A stretch of DNA of 64,000 nucleotides from Tepidibacillus_B infernus (GCF_048898065.1 NZ_JBLWFI010000001.1:1914155-1978154), one strand, 5' to 3'. Counted from the first letter of the stretch, positions 47,545 through 56,373 are shown. The notes: generated by a model from the letters alone, not told the origin. Made by a program: numbers and translations.

Positions 47545-47777
47545 TTATACTAACAGTCGCAATCCTTCACGCTTGATATTGATAGAAGCGTTCCAATCTC
47601 TATCTGCCACAAAACCACAATCACAATGGAATATGCGCTCAGAAAGAGATAGAGACTCCTTTACTTGACCGCAACATGAACAAGTTTTGGATGATGGAAA
47701 CCACTTATCTATTTTGATAAGCTTTTTCCCCTGCTCCTCTAACTTGTATTGGAGAAAGGTGGTGAACATGCCCCAGC
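47545..47777 (-). pseudogene. tnpB: TnpB C-terminal part, cut by assembly gap
   Basis: About 77 codons read without interruption from the gap to a stop. The stretch contains WGMFTTFLQYKLEEQGKK, FPSSKTCSCCGQVKES, the second zinc pair CDCGF and the RuvC-III DRDWNASINI of TnpB nucleases. The N-terminal three quarters are absent because the assembly breaks at the N run; whether the real gene is whole cannot be told. Confidence 0.8.
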
Positions 47778-47787
47778 NNNNNNNNNN
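47778..47787. other. Assembly gap (10 N)
   Basis: Ten Ns inside the IS605-type copy, where a repeated left end starts. Probably a scaffold placeholder, not a measured length. Confidence 0.99.
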
Positions 47788-47994
47788 TTATATCATAGCA
47801 AAAAAAGACAACTTTAGGCTACGACTAACCGAAATTCATCTCCCACTTTCACTGGTGCTGGCACACCTTCACGTTTAGAAGTGGGAGACTTCTTTCGGAG
47901 GGAAGTTAAAAAATGATTCGATAGTATATGTATATTCCTACACCAAACATTTTATATTAAATTCTCTAAAAATAATAGATTTTTTTGAATTCGC

Positions 47995-48023
47995 TTTCAA
48001 TTTTTTCAATTAATCTTTATAAT
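47995..48023 (+). promoter_or_regulatory. Promoter of the nickel permease gene
   Basis: -35-like TTTCAA (47995-48000), 17-nt spacer, -10 TATAAT (48018-48023), about 47 nt before the GTG start at 48070. Confidence 0.5.
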
Positions 48024-48069
48024 AATTTAAAATGATATATTTCTTCACTATACGAAATGAGGGATTTAA

Positions 48070-48786
48070 GTGGAAGTGGGCTTTTTAGAAGTGTTAATGA
48101 TCGGATTTGTCCTTGGAATGAAACACGCCATTGAGCCTGACCATATCATCGCTGTCTCAACGATTGCCAGTCAAAGTAAAAGTCTTTGGCGATCTTCATT
48201 AGCAGGCGTTTTCTGGGGAATTGGCCATACGGCAACGATTTTCATTGTTGGCATCTCTTTTATTTGGATAAAAGGGGAAATCCCTGTAACATGGGCCATG
48301 TCCTTAGAATTTTTAGTTGGGATTATGCTTGTCGTTCTTGGAGTCTCAACGATTCTTACCTTCAAGAAAAATAAGATTCATGTTCATCATCATGAACATA
48401 ATGGGATCGCTCATATACATTTTCATGATCGTCACGATTCTCATGTCCATCCAAAAGACGAAAAGAAGCTTTCCTATTTAAAATCTTTAATGATTGGTTT
48501 TATTCATGGACTAGCAGGCAGTGCAGCTATGATTATTTTGACAATGTCTACCGTACATAATCCCATAGAAGGAGCCATTTATATTCTCGTTTTTGGGGTG
48601 GGAACAACGATTAGTATGTTATCCTTTACTACCCTAATCGGTATTCCTTTTGTTTTAAGCGCAAAACATATTCAGATGAATCAATCCTTAACGATTTTTG
48701 CCGGGGCATTAAGTATGATATTTGGATTCTATTATATGTACAATTTGGGGATTACTGAGGGTTTGTTTAGCATGTGGGTGCAATAA
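48070..48786 (+). CDS. NiCoT/UreH-like nickel permease
   Basis: A 238-residue membrane protein with six helices. The first helix carries MKHAIEPDHIIAV, the HX4DH signature of nickel/cobalt permeases, and helix 2 has WGIGHTATIF. The cytoplasmic loop (about residues 107-135) holds eleven histidines. It is divergent to the hydrogenase operon and on the opposite strand to nearly everything else, so it is probably the nickel supply for HypA/HypB. GTG start with GAGGGA site. UreH-type proteins can also act in urease maturation; no urease genes are here. Confidence 0.85.
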   Translation: MEVGFLEVLMIGFVLGMKHAIEPDHIIAVSTIASQSKSLWRSSLAGVFWGIGHTATIFIVGISFIWIKGEIPVTWAMSLEFLVGIMLVVLGVSTILTFKKNKIHVHHHEHNGIAHIHFHDRHDSHVHPKDEKKLSYLKSLMIGFIHGLAGSAAMIILTMSTVHNPIEGAIYILVFGVGTTISMLSFTTLIGIPFVLSAKHIQMNQSLTIFAGALSMIFGFYYMYNLGITEGLFSMWVQ

Positions 48787-48793
48787 AGAAAGT

Positions 48794-48830
48794 AAGACTG
48801 CTTACTCATTTTGGAGGTAAGCAGTCTTTT
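48794..48830. terminator. Bidirectional terminator
   Basis: Stem AAGACTGCTTAC/GTAAGCAGTCTT with Ts on the plus strand. It serves the nickel permease gene and, from the other side, the transketolase pair. Confidence 0.85.
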
Positions 48831-48847
48831 GCAATTTCTATACAGTC

Positions 48848-49780
48848 CTATTGATTCACGATTTCTTTTGCTTTTTTGATGATATGTTCAGCAGTTAGTC
48901 CGTATTTTACTAATAACTCATCTGGTTTACCAGATTCTCCAAAGGTATCTTCTACACCGACGCGTTTTACATCAGTTGGTGCGTATTCAGTAACCACTTC
49001 AGCTACCGCACTTCCTAGGCCACCATAGATATTGTGTTCTTCGGCAGTAACGATTCCTTTTGTTTCTTTTGCTGCTTGAATTATGATATCCTTATCAATT
49101 GGTTTAACGGAAGACATGTTGATCACTCGGGTAGAAATCCCTTCTTGATCAAGCTGTTTTGCTGCCTCGATCGCAGGACTTAGCATGACACCCATCGCAA
49201 TGATCGTAACATCCGTCCCCTCTTTAACAACAGTTCCTTTACCAATCTCAAATTTGTAATTCTCATCAAAAACAACTGGAACCGCTGGGCGACCTAAGCG
49301 AATATACATCGGGCCATCGTAATCAACAGCCGCATGAATCACTTGCCTTGTTTCTTCAGCATCTGCTGGTACAATGACAGTCATATTAGGAATCGCTCTC
49401 ATCATCGCAATATCTTCGACTGCTTGGTGTGAAGCACCATCTTCTCCTAGAGTAAGCCCAGAGTGGGTAACCGCGATTTTTACATTTAACTTAGGATAGC
49501 AAATGGAATTTCGAATCATATCGCCCACTCGTAATGTTCCAAATAGAGCAAAGGTGCTAACGAAAGGAATTTTCCCTGTTGTTGCTAAACCTGCAGCAGT
49601 ACCGATCATATTGGCCTCGGCTATTCCCATATCAAAGAATCGTTCTGGGAACTTTTTGGCGAAGTCGATCGTTTTGGTGGATTTCGCCAAGTCAGCATCT
49701 AAGACAATCACATTTGGATTTTTTTCTCCCACTTCTACTAATGCTTTTCCATAGGCATCACGGGTTGCAATCTTAGTCAT
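48848..49780 (-). CDS. Transketolase, C-terminal (pyrimidine-binding) subunit
   Basis: A 310-residue protein comprising the PYR and C-terminal domains. FVSTFALFGTLRVGDMIRN and THSGLTLGEDGASHQAVED are typical. It pairs with the upstream PP-domain subunit as in archaeal and many anaerobe split transketolases, or DXS-related enzymes. The ATG at 49780 has GGAGGG and overlaps the partner stop by 8 nt. The role is sugar-phosphate supply in the pentose-phosphate pathway. Confidence 0.92.
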   Translation of the reverse strand: MTKIATRDAYGKALVEVGEKNPNVIVLDADLAKSTKTIDFAKKFPERFFDMGIAEANMIGTAAGLATTGKIPFVSTFALFGTLRVGDMIRNSICYPKLNVKIAVTHSGLTLGEDGASHQAVEDIAMMRAIPNMTVIVPADAEETRQVIHAAVDYDGPMYIRLGRPAVPVVFDENYKFEIGKGTVVKEGTDVTIIAMGVMLSPAIEAAKQLDQEGISTRVINMSSVKPIDKDIIIQAAKETKGIVTAEEHNIYGGLGSAVAEVVTEYAPTDVKRVGVEDTFGESGKPDELLVKYGLTAEHIIKKAKEIVNQ

Positions 49781-50615
49781 TTTGCTTCCCTCCATTCAAT
49801 TCTGCTAATGCTTGCTCCAATTGTTCAGCATTTGGTGCTGTTCCATGCCAACCTACTTGATTTTCCATAAAGGAAACTCCTTTTCCTTTAACCGTATTAG
49901 CAATAATCATCGTTGGTTTCCCTTTGGTTTGTTTTGCTTCTTGAACAGCCGAATCAATTTGATTCAAATCATGGCCATCAATTATGATTACATGCCAGCC
50001 AAATGCACGGAATTTTTCGTCGATTGGGGCTGGGTTTATAATTTCATCGACTTTACCATCAATCTGTAAATGATTGTAGTCGACGATGGCTGTTAAATTA
50101 TCTAATTTATAATGTCCAGCTGCCATGGCTGCTTCCCAAATCATTCCTTCTTGTAACTCTCCATCTCCAAGCATTGCGTAGACACGATAATCCTTTTGAT
50201 CCAACTTTCCAGCTAATGCCATCCCATTGGCAGAAGACAATCCTTGACCAAGGGAACCCGTACTTTGTTCTACTCCAGGAAGCGATTTACGACTTGGGTG
50301 TCCTTGAAGGCGAGAGTTGATTTTTCGGAATGTCTTTAATTCATCCTTTGGAAAAAATCCTTTTTCTGCTAATGCAGCATAAAGAACTGGACTAGCATGT
50401 CCTTTACTTAATACAAAACGGTCACGGTCTGGATCTTTAGGGTTCTTAGGATCAATGTTCATCTCATGAAAGTATAAATAGGTTACGATATCTGTGGCAG
50501 ATAAAGAACCACCAGGATGTCCAGAACTTGCTTCAGCAACCATTTTAACAATTTCTTGACGAATGGTATTGGCTGTTTTCTTTAATGAAGCCAAAGTTTG
50601 TTCATCTAAAGCCAT
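49773..50615 (-). CDS. Transketolase, N-terminal (TPP-binding) subunit
   Basis: A 280-residue PP domain with GHPGGSLSATDIVTYLY at the start, RFVLSKGHASPVLYA, and the TPP motif GDGELQEGMIWEAAMAAG. Together with the next gene it forms one functional transketolase of about 590 residues. GGAGGG precedes the ATG. Intergenic DNA before it has no hairpin. Confidence 0.93.
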   Translation of the reverse strand: MALDEQTLASLKKTANTIRQEIVKMVAEASSGHPGGSLSATDIVTYLYFHEMNIDPKNPKDPDRDRFVLSKGHASPVLYAALAEKGFFPKDELKTFRKINSRLQGHPSRKSLPGVEQSTGSLGQGLSSANGMALAGKLDQKDYRVYAMLGDGELQEGMIWEAAMAAGHYKLDNLTAIVDYNHLQIDGKVDEIINPAPIDEKFRAFGWHVIIIDGHDLNQIDSAVQEAKQTKGKPTMIIANTVKGKGVSFMENQVGWHGTAPNAEQLEQALAELNGGKQND

Positions 50616-50699
50616 TTTTATCCCTCCAATTTTTATGTTTTTTATAGATATATTTTGTGGTTTATTTTAAACATTCTCTAATTCTTATATTAATACCTT

Positions 50700-51810
50700 T
50701 TACGTTCTAGAGATTCTACTACGTAAATAGGCATCAATAAATGCATCAATTTCTCCATCCATCACCGCGTTCACATTTCCCGTTTCCGTATTGGTACGAT
50801 GATCTTTGACCATCGAATAAGGATGGAAGACATAAGAACGGATTTGACTTCCCCAACCAATTTCCTTTTGTTCTCCACGTAATTCTGCCAATTGTTTTTC
50901 TTGTTCTTCGATTTGCTTTTCATATAATCTTGCTTTTAATAGTTTCATCGCTTTTTCCCTGTTTTTAATTTGGGAGCGCTCTGATTGGCAAGTTACAATA
51001 ATATTAGTAGGTAGGTGTGTAATCCTTACCGCTGAATCGGTCGTATTGACATGCTGTCCTCCAGCGCCACTGGAACGGTAAGTATCTATTTTCAGATCCT
51101 CTGTGCGAATTTCTATATCGATTTCATCTTCAATTTCAGGTAAAACATCAACAGAACTGAATGAAGTATGTCGTCGTCCTGAAGCATCAAAAGGAGAAAT
51201 ACGTACCAAACGATGAACTCCTTTCTCTGCTTTTAAGTAACCATAGGCATTGTGGCCTTTAATTATAAGAGTTACACTTTTAACCCCTGCTTCTTCACCT
51301 GCTAAATAATCTAGGACTTCTACTTTATACCCATGATCCTCAGCCCAACGAGTATACATTCTCAGTAGCATTGAAGCCCAATCTTGAGACTCTGTACCAC
51401 CTGCACCAGGATGAATCTCTAAGATGGCATTGTTTTTATCATATGGATCGTTAAGCAATAATTGTAATTCAAACTCAGAAAAACGCTTGCTAAGAGATTT
51501 CATACTTTTTTCAAGCTCAGCAAGCATTGCTTCATCATTTTCCTCTAAAGTTAATTCAAGCATCACTTGAATATCTTCAAATTGTTGCTCAAGGTCTGTC
51601 ATTTGCTCAGTTAATTCTTTCAATCCGTTGACTTCACTAATCACTTTTTGAGCCGCATCATTATCATCCCAAAAATCCGGCTTAGCCATCACTTCTTCTA
51701 ATTCTTCTATTCGGCTCTTTTTTTGATCAATGTCAAAGAGACCCCCTGATTTCTGCTAAACGCTTAGCCATCTTTTCTAATTCATGTTTTATTTCGCTTT
51801 CTGTCAGCAT
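50700..51810 (-). CDS. prfB: Peptide chain release factor 2, with programmed +1 frameshift
   Basis: A 369-residue RF2 made by frameshifting: 25 codons from the ATG at 51810, in-frame TGA at 51733-51735, then +1 shift into the main ORF. The site CTT TGA C is preceded by AGGGGG (51742-51747), the internal Shine-Dalgarno of the classic RF2 autoregulation. The main part has the RF2 specificity motif SPF (RISPFDASG) and GAGGQHVNTTDS. It releases peptides at UGA and UAA. AGAGGTG precedes the true start. Not a pseudogene. Confidence 0.97.
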
Positions 51811-51887
51811 CTACTTCACCTCTTAGGTAAAATTCACCTTTCCATTCTAACATAGTTTGCCCATTCCTCCAACAAATAATGGAGATG

Positions 51888-51916
51888 TAAAAGAACCAAG
51901 TAGAAATTCTACTTGG
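51888..51916 (-). terminator. Terminator behind secA
   Basis: Arms CCAAGTAG/CTACTTGG (51896-51916), followed by TTCTTTT on the minus strand. It lies 12 nt beyond the secA stop, so secA and prfB are separate units. Confidence 0.75.
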
Positions 51917-51927
51917 CCACGATCAAA

Positions 51928-54435
51928 TTATGCTGTTGCGCCATGACAGTGTTTATATTTCTTACCACTTCCACATGGGCAAAGGTCATTTCTTCCTATT
52001 TTTTCAGCCGCTTTTGCTGGTTTTTTCTTCGTTTGTTCACCTTTTGTATCTACCGCTTGACCCACTGCGACAGCTTCTCTTTGTAAGTTATTCTGGATTT
52101 GTGCCTTCATGATATAAGTGGCCACTTCTTCCTCAATTGCTTGAATCATTCCCTGGAACATTTCAAAGCCTTCCATTTGGTATTCACGCAATGGATCAGT
52201 TTGTCCATAAGCACGTAAATGAATACCTTGACGCAATTGATCCATCGCATCGATGTGATCCATCCATTTACTATCTACTGCACGTAATAGAACAACCTTT
52301 TCAAACTCTCTCATATTTTCTCCAAGTTGTTCTTCACGTTCTTGATATTGTTGTTCTATCCTTTGACGGAAAAGCTCAATGATCTCTTCAGGTTCTTTCC
52401 CCCAAATATCTTTTTCCGTAATCGTTCCTTCTTTTAAGAAAGTCCGGTTTGATTGTTCAATAATCGCTTTTAGATCCCATTCTTCTTGGACAAGCTCTTC
52501 AGGGCAATGAAGGTGTACCAAACGTTCTACATAGTTCATGATCATACCAATAACCACGTCACGTAGATTATCGCTTTCAAGCACTTCGCGACGTTGACGG
52601 TACATCACTTCACGTTGTTGGTTCATCACATCATCATACTGTAAGACAGTACGACGGATATCGAAGTTTTGTCCTTCTACTCGTTTTTGGGCCGATTCAA
52701 TTGCCCTTGTAACCATTCGGCTTTCAATTGGTTGGTCTTCTTCCATTCCCAACTTATCCATCATACCCATGATATGCTCTGAACCAAATCTTTTCATAAG
52801 TTCATCTTCAAGTGAAAGATAGAATTGAGTAGAGCCTGGATCTCCCTGACGCCCTGAACGACCACGAAGCTGGTTATCGATTCGTCTACTTTCATGACGT
52901 TCAGTACCAATAATATGGAGACCTCCAAGCTTGGAAACTCCGTCTCCTAAAACAATATCTGTACCACGGCCAGCCATGTTTGTTGCGATTGTAATAGTTC
53001 CAGGTTGGCCTGCTTTTGCTACAATCTCTGCTTCTTGGGCATGGAATTTTGCATTCAACACATTATGAGGAATGCCTTTACGCTTTAACATTTCAGATAA
53101 AAGCTCAGACTTTTCAATCGAAGTAGTACCTACTAACACAGGTTGTCGCTTTTGATAGCGATTAACAATTTCATTTACAACAGCTTGGTATTTTGCCCTC
53201 TCTGTTTTATAAATCACATCAGGCATATCTTCACGGATCATTGGCATATTCGTTGGAATCACCACAACGTCTAAACCATAGATCTTTTTAAATTCTTCTT
53301 CTTCTGTTTTAGCTGTACCCGTCATTCCCGCTAGTTTTTGATACATTCTGAAGTAATTTTGTAAGGTGATCGTAGCAAGTGTCATGCTTTCGTTTTGAAC
53401 TTGAAGTCCTTCTTTTGCTTCGATCGCTTGATGAAGTCCATCACTATAACGGCGGCCATGCATCAAACGGCCAGTAAATTCATCAACGATAATCACTTCT
53501 CCATCTTGCACCACATAATCTCGGTCACGTTTCATCAACACTTTTGCTTTTAATGCCTGAGTAATATGGTGATTTAATGTGATATGATTTGTATCATATA
53601 AGTTATCAATTCCAAAAGATTTTTCTGCTTTTTCTACCCCTTCATCTGTAAGAGCAACAGAATTGGATTTAATGTCCATTGTATAATCTTCTATTTCTTT
53701 TAGGCGATTGACAAAATGAGCAGCAGCATAATAAAGATCCGTAGATTTTGCTGCTTGCCCAGAAATAATTAAAGGTGTTCTTGCTTCATCGATTAAGATG
53801 CTATCCACCTCGTCAATAATTGCATAATTTAAAGGTCTTTGCACCATTTGTTCTTTATACAAAACCATATTGTCACGTAAATAGTCAAAGCCAAATTCAT
53901 TGTTGGTTCCATAGGTGATATCTGCTGCATAAGCTTCTTGCTTCTCTTGGGCAGATAGATCATGAATATTTAGCCCAACAGTTAATCCGAGGAATTCAAA
54001 CACTTGCCCCATTTGATTACGGTCACGAGTTGCAAGATATTCGTTAACAGTCACCACATGTACCCCTTTACCTTCAAGGGCATTCAGATATGCTGGAAGG
54101 GTGGCGACCAAGGTTTTTCCTTCCCCAGTCTTCATTTCAGAAATTCGGCCTTCATGGAGAACAATCCCACCTAAGATTTGCACATCAAAATGGCGCATTC
54201 CTAATACGCGCTTTGCTGCCTCCCGCATAACTGCAAATGCTTCTGGTAATAAATCGTCTAATGTTTCGCCTTTTTCTAAACGTTGTTTAAATTCCGCCGT
54301 TTTATCTCGAAGTTGGCTGTCTGAAAGTGTACTAATAGTTGACTCCAACTGATTCACTTGATTGACTATTTTATTTAAACGTTTAATTTCCCTATCGTTG
54401 GTATCACCAAAAACCTTTTTTACCAATCCAAGCAC
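51928..54435 (-). CDS. secA: Preprotein translocase ATPase SecA
   Basis: An 835-residue motor of the general secretion system. NBD1 has MKTGEGKTLVATLPAY and AIIDEVDSILIDEARTP, NBD2 has TNMAGRGTDIVLG, and the C-terminal zinc motif CPCGSGKKYKHCHG is intact. Start is GTG with GAGGAG upstream; no in-frame ATG nearby. Length is as in B. subtilis (841). Confidence 0.98.
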   Translation of the reverse strand: MLGLVKKVFGDTNDREIKRLNKIVNQVNQLESTISTLSDSQLRDKTAEFKQRLEKGETLDDLLPEAFAVMREAAKRVLGMRHFDVQILGGIVLHEGRISEMKTGEGKTLVATLPAYLNALEGKGVHVVTVNEYLATRDRNQMGQVFEFLGLTVGLNIHDLSAQEKQEAYAADITYGTNNEFGFDYLRDNMVLYKEQMVQRPLNYAIIDEVDSILIDEARTPLIISGQAAKSTDLYYAAAHFVNRLKEIEDYTMDIKSNSVALTDEGVEKAEKSFGIDNLYDTNHITLNHHITQALKAKVLMKRDRDYVVQDGEVIIVDEFTGRLMHGRRYSDGLHQAIEAKEGLQVQNESMTLATITLQNYFRMYQKLAGMTGTAKTEEEEFKKIYGLDVVVIPTNMPMIREDMPDVIYKTERAKYQAVVNEIVNRYQKRQPVLVGTTSIEKSELLSEMLKRKGIPHNVLNAKFHAQEAEIVAKAGQPGTITIATNMAGRGTDIVLGDGVSKLGGLHIIGTERHESRRIDNQLRGRSGRQGDPGSTQFYLSLEDELMKRFGSEHIMGMMDKLGMEEDQPIESRMVTRAIESAQKRVEGQNFDIRRTVLQYDDVMNQQREVMYRQRREVLESDNLRDVVIGMIMNYVERLVHLHCPEELVQEEWDLKAIIEQSNRTFLKEGTITEKDIWGKEPEEIIELFRQRIEQQYQEREEQLGENMREFEKVVLLRAVDSKWMDHIDAMDQLRQGIHLRAYGQTDPLREYQMEGFEMFQGMIQAIEEEVATYIMKAQIQNNLQREAVAVGQAVDTKGEQTKKKPAKAAEKIGRNDLCPCGSGKKYKHCHGATA

Positions 54436-54837
54436 GGGAACATCTCCTCTCAGAGAACAAAAATATGTTCATTATTTCAACAATATCAAATTTTATTTTA
54501 TCATGTTTTGCGGTATAAAAGTCAAATTCTCCTATAAAAATACTAGATTTATTTTTTCCATATCGCCCGAATTTAGCCAAAAAACACCTTTATTCTTTTA
54601 AAAAATCCTCTATTTTAAATTAACGAGAAAAATGCATATTAGTTTCATTAGCTATACAGAGATATATCATTTTACGATAACCTGATGGAATCAATCTAAC
54701 AATTAGGGTATAATTAATTCGATCATTATTTTTTAGAAAAAGATATACAAACACGTGTTCTTGTTATATAATATTTTTAGCAACTACTGTACGACATAAA
54801 ACCTATTTTAAAAATGAATTGAAAGGAGGCATAACCG
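54436..54837. other. Intergenic region secA / coiled-coil gene
   Basis: About 400 AT-rich nt between divergent genes. The secA promoter is probably TTGACT (54520-54525) with 17 nt to GATAAA (54497-54502) on the minus strand. TATAAT-like boxes at about 54710 and 54766 could serve the plus-strand gene. No gene or repeat seen. Confidence 0.5.
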
Positions 54838-55173
54838 TTGGAACAGGAAATTTTAATGCAAATCATGGATAAGCTTACACAAATGGATAACAAAATAACA
54901 TCTATAGAAAATAAAATCACAACTATGGAAGACAGAATGACATCTATGGAAGACAGAATCACATCTATAGAAGACAGAATGACATCTATGGAAGACAATA
55001 TCAGTCAACAATTCCAAGTCGTTTATCAGAAACTAGATACTATATCTAAACAAGTTGCAGATAATACGGAACAAATTAACCAAATCGGCTTTCTTTATGC
55101 AAAAGTCGAAAAAAGGGTTGACCAATTAGAAACGGATGTAAAATTAATTAAAAAAGTATTGGCTCTTTCTTAA
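54838..55173 (+). CDS. Small coiled-coil protein with 21-bp tandem repeats
   Basis: A 111-residue protein of unknown function, TTG start 8 nt after AAAGGAGGC. Residues about 18-52 are five near-identical seven-residue units (MTSMEDR, ITSIEDR) giving a perfect heptad coiled coil. The C-terminal half is a second coiled coil ending in KRVDQLETDVKLIKKVL. No signal peptide. It resembles the protein encoded at 60303-60674 in layout and C-terminus, so the two are probably paralogues. Confidence 0.75.
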   Translation: MEQEILMQIMDKLTQMDNKITSIENKITTMEDRMTSMEDRITSIEDRMTSMEDNISQQFQVVYQKLDTISKQVADNTEQINQIGFLYAKVEKRVDQLETDVKLIKKVLALS

Positions 55174-55190
55174 AAAGCCCTCAAATAAAA

Positions 55191-55294
55191 GGTTTATATA
55201 TTCCATCGCGCTCCGTCATCCGTACCCTTCTATGAATAAAGATTAAGGAGAGAAGGGCACTTCTGAAAGTCGCAGCTTATGGAATATATAAACC
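55191..55294. repeat. Palindromic repeat family, full copy A
   Basis: 104 bp with perfect 16-bp arms GGTTTATATATTCCAT / ATGGAATATATAAACC. The core holds CGCTCCGTCATCCG, an inner stem CCCTTCT/AGAAGGG and CTGAAAGTCGCAGCTT. Beyond the right arm, CCTAAATGACA...AGTGGAA recurs near 60175. Non-coding. Confidence 0.8.
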
Positions 55295-55317
55295 CCTAAA
55301 TGACAAAATGACAAGTG

Positions 55318-55367
55318 GAAAAAACCAGACTAAAGCATTAAATCGCTTTGGTCTGGTTTTATTTTAC
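55318..55367. terminator. Bidirectional terminator between coiled-coil gene and hpf
   Basis: Stem AAAACCAGAC-AAAGC / GCTTT-GTCTGGTTTT around ATTAAAT, with T-rich flanks on both strands. Confidence 0.8.
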
Positions 55368-55381
55368 TCACTCTTTATTTT

Positions 55382-55930
55382 TTAAAATTCTGGCTCAATT
55401 AACGCATATTTTCCATCTTTACGTTTATAAACAACATTCATCTCATCTGTTTCTGCATTAGAAAATACGAAGAAATTATGTCCTAACATATTCATTTGTA
55501 AAATGGCTTCTTCTATATCCATTGGTTTAAGGTTAAATCGTTTGGTTTTAACAACCTTAAAATCATCTTCCTCTTCTTCGGAAACTTTTCCATTTGGCTC
55601 TTCTTTAAATAAGGTCTTTAGGCTACCTTCTTGTCTAAATTTTCGGTTGATCTTTGTTTTGTGTTTTCTGATTTGTCTTTCAAGCTTTTCTACAACTAAA
55701 TCAATAGCTGCGTACATGTCTTCACCAGACTCTTCCCCTCTTAAAACGACCCCAGGGAGTAATACGGAAACCTCGACCGTGTGCAGATCTTTTACTACCT
55801 TCATGGTTACGTTTACATCTGAGGTAGGCGGAGTATCAAAATACTTCTCAATGCGACCTACTTTCTTCTCTACATATTCTCTTAATGCTTCGGTCACTAC
55901 AATGTTCTCTCCACGAACGTTAAATTTCAT
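55382..55930 (-). CDS. hpf: Ribosome hibernation promoting factor, long form
   Basis: A 182-residue protein. The N-terminal domain (about 1-100) binds the 30S decoding channel (MKFNVRGENIVVTEALREYV), and the C-terminal domain (about 125-182: KTKRFNLKPMDIEEAILQMN) dimerises ribosomes into 100S. It is the Gram-positive long form (YvyD in B. subtilis). An AGGAGG site precedes the ATG. It lies near secA and the flagellar genes as in B. subtilis. Confidence 0.95.
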   Translation of the reverse strand: MKFNVRGENIVVTEALREYVEKKVGRIEKYFDTPPTSDVNVTMKVVKDLHTVEVSVLLPGVVLRGEESGEDMYAAIDLVVEKLERQIRKHKTKINRKFRQEGSLKTLFKEEPNGKVSEEEEDDFKVVKTKRFNLKPMDIEEAILQMNMLGHNFFVFSNAETDEMNVVYKRKDGKYALIEPEF

Positions 55931-56032
55931 GGTAAACTCCTCCTTTCATAGTTATATTTATTCCCTGTTTTCAGCAAAAATCCTTCTTTGATTTTTAAAA
56001 AAAGTATAGAAAAATATGTTACGGTTTGTAAT

Positions 56033-56122
56033 ATTAAAATGCGCTCCTTCATCCATGCCTTTCTCTGAATAAAGAGTAAGGGAGGAAGAAAGTTACACTT
56101 TCTGCATACTAAATAAAACCCC
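56033..56122. repeat. Palindromic repeat family, degenerate copy C
   Basis: About 90 bp containing TGCGCTCCTTCATCCATGCC, CTGAATAAAGAGTAAGGGAG and CACTTTCTGCAT in the same order as copy A. The terminal arms (GGTTTGTAATATT... and ...TAAATAAAACC) have lost pairing. Confidence 0.6.
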
Positions 56123-56145
56123 TCTATAGGTATAGAGAGGTTTAC
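56108..56145 (-). terminator. Terminator behind the cold-shock gene
   Basis: Minus-strand stem CCTCTCTATA/TATAGAGGGG-type pairing, followed by TTTTATTT. About 35 nt beyond the stop. Confidence 0.65.
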
Positions 56146-56175
56146 GTTATCAATGTATATGTAACCTAAAAGGGA

Positions 56176-56373
56176 TTATAACTTGATAACATTTGCAGCT
56201 TGAGGTCCACGATCTCCCTCAACAATGTCAAATTCAACAGCTTGACCTTCTTCTAAGGTTTTGAAGCCTTCGCCTTGAATGGCTGAAAAATGAACAAATA
56301 CATCGCCACCATCTTCTCTTTCAATGAATCCAAAACCTTTTTCTGCATTAAACCATTTAACTTTTCCTTGCAT
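56176..56373 (-). CDS. cspB: Cold-shock protein (CspB/CspD type)
   Basis: A 65-residue single OB-fold RNA chaperone with RNP1 KGFGFIE and RNP2 VFVHFSAI. The length is typical of Bacillus Csp proteins; which paralogue cannot be decided. It acts on mRNA structure in the cold or in general growth. Monocistronic. Confidence 0.95.
   Translation of the reverse strand: MQGKVKWFNAEKGFGFIEREDGGDVFVHFSAIQGEGFKTLEEGQAVEFDIVEGDRGPQAANVIKL

Larger units (their letters stand above)
47433..47904 (-). mobile_element. IS200/IS605-type element, interrupted by an assembly gap
   Basis: Right end with hairpin CCACCT...AGGTGG at 47441-47470, tnpB tail, gap of ten N, then a left end of about 117 bp. The ends equal those of the mini-element at 21715. 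Flanks are TTTAAC on the left-end side and GTTCAC at the right end. The remainder of tnpB (and any tnpA) is hidden in the gap, whose real size is unknown. Confidence 0.8.

Noticed and set aside
47687..47878. Plus-strand ORF across the N run
   Set aside because: Translation through unknown bases, antisense to tnpB.
51692..51810. prfB as a broken gene with internal stop
   Set aside because: The stop sits in the conserved programmed frameshift site with its internal Shine-Dalgarno.
54893..54996. CRISPR-like short repeats
   Set aside because: Same reason: contiguous 21-bp coding repeats, no spacers.
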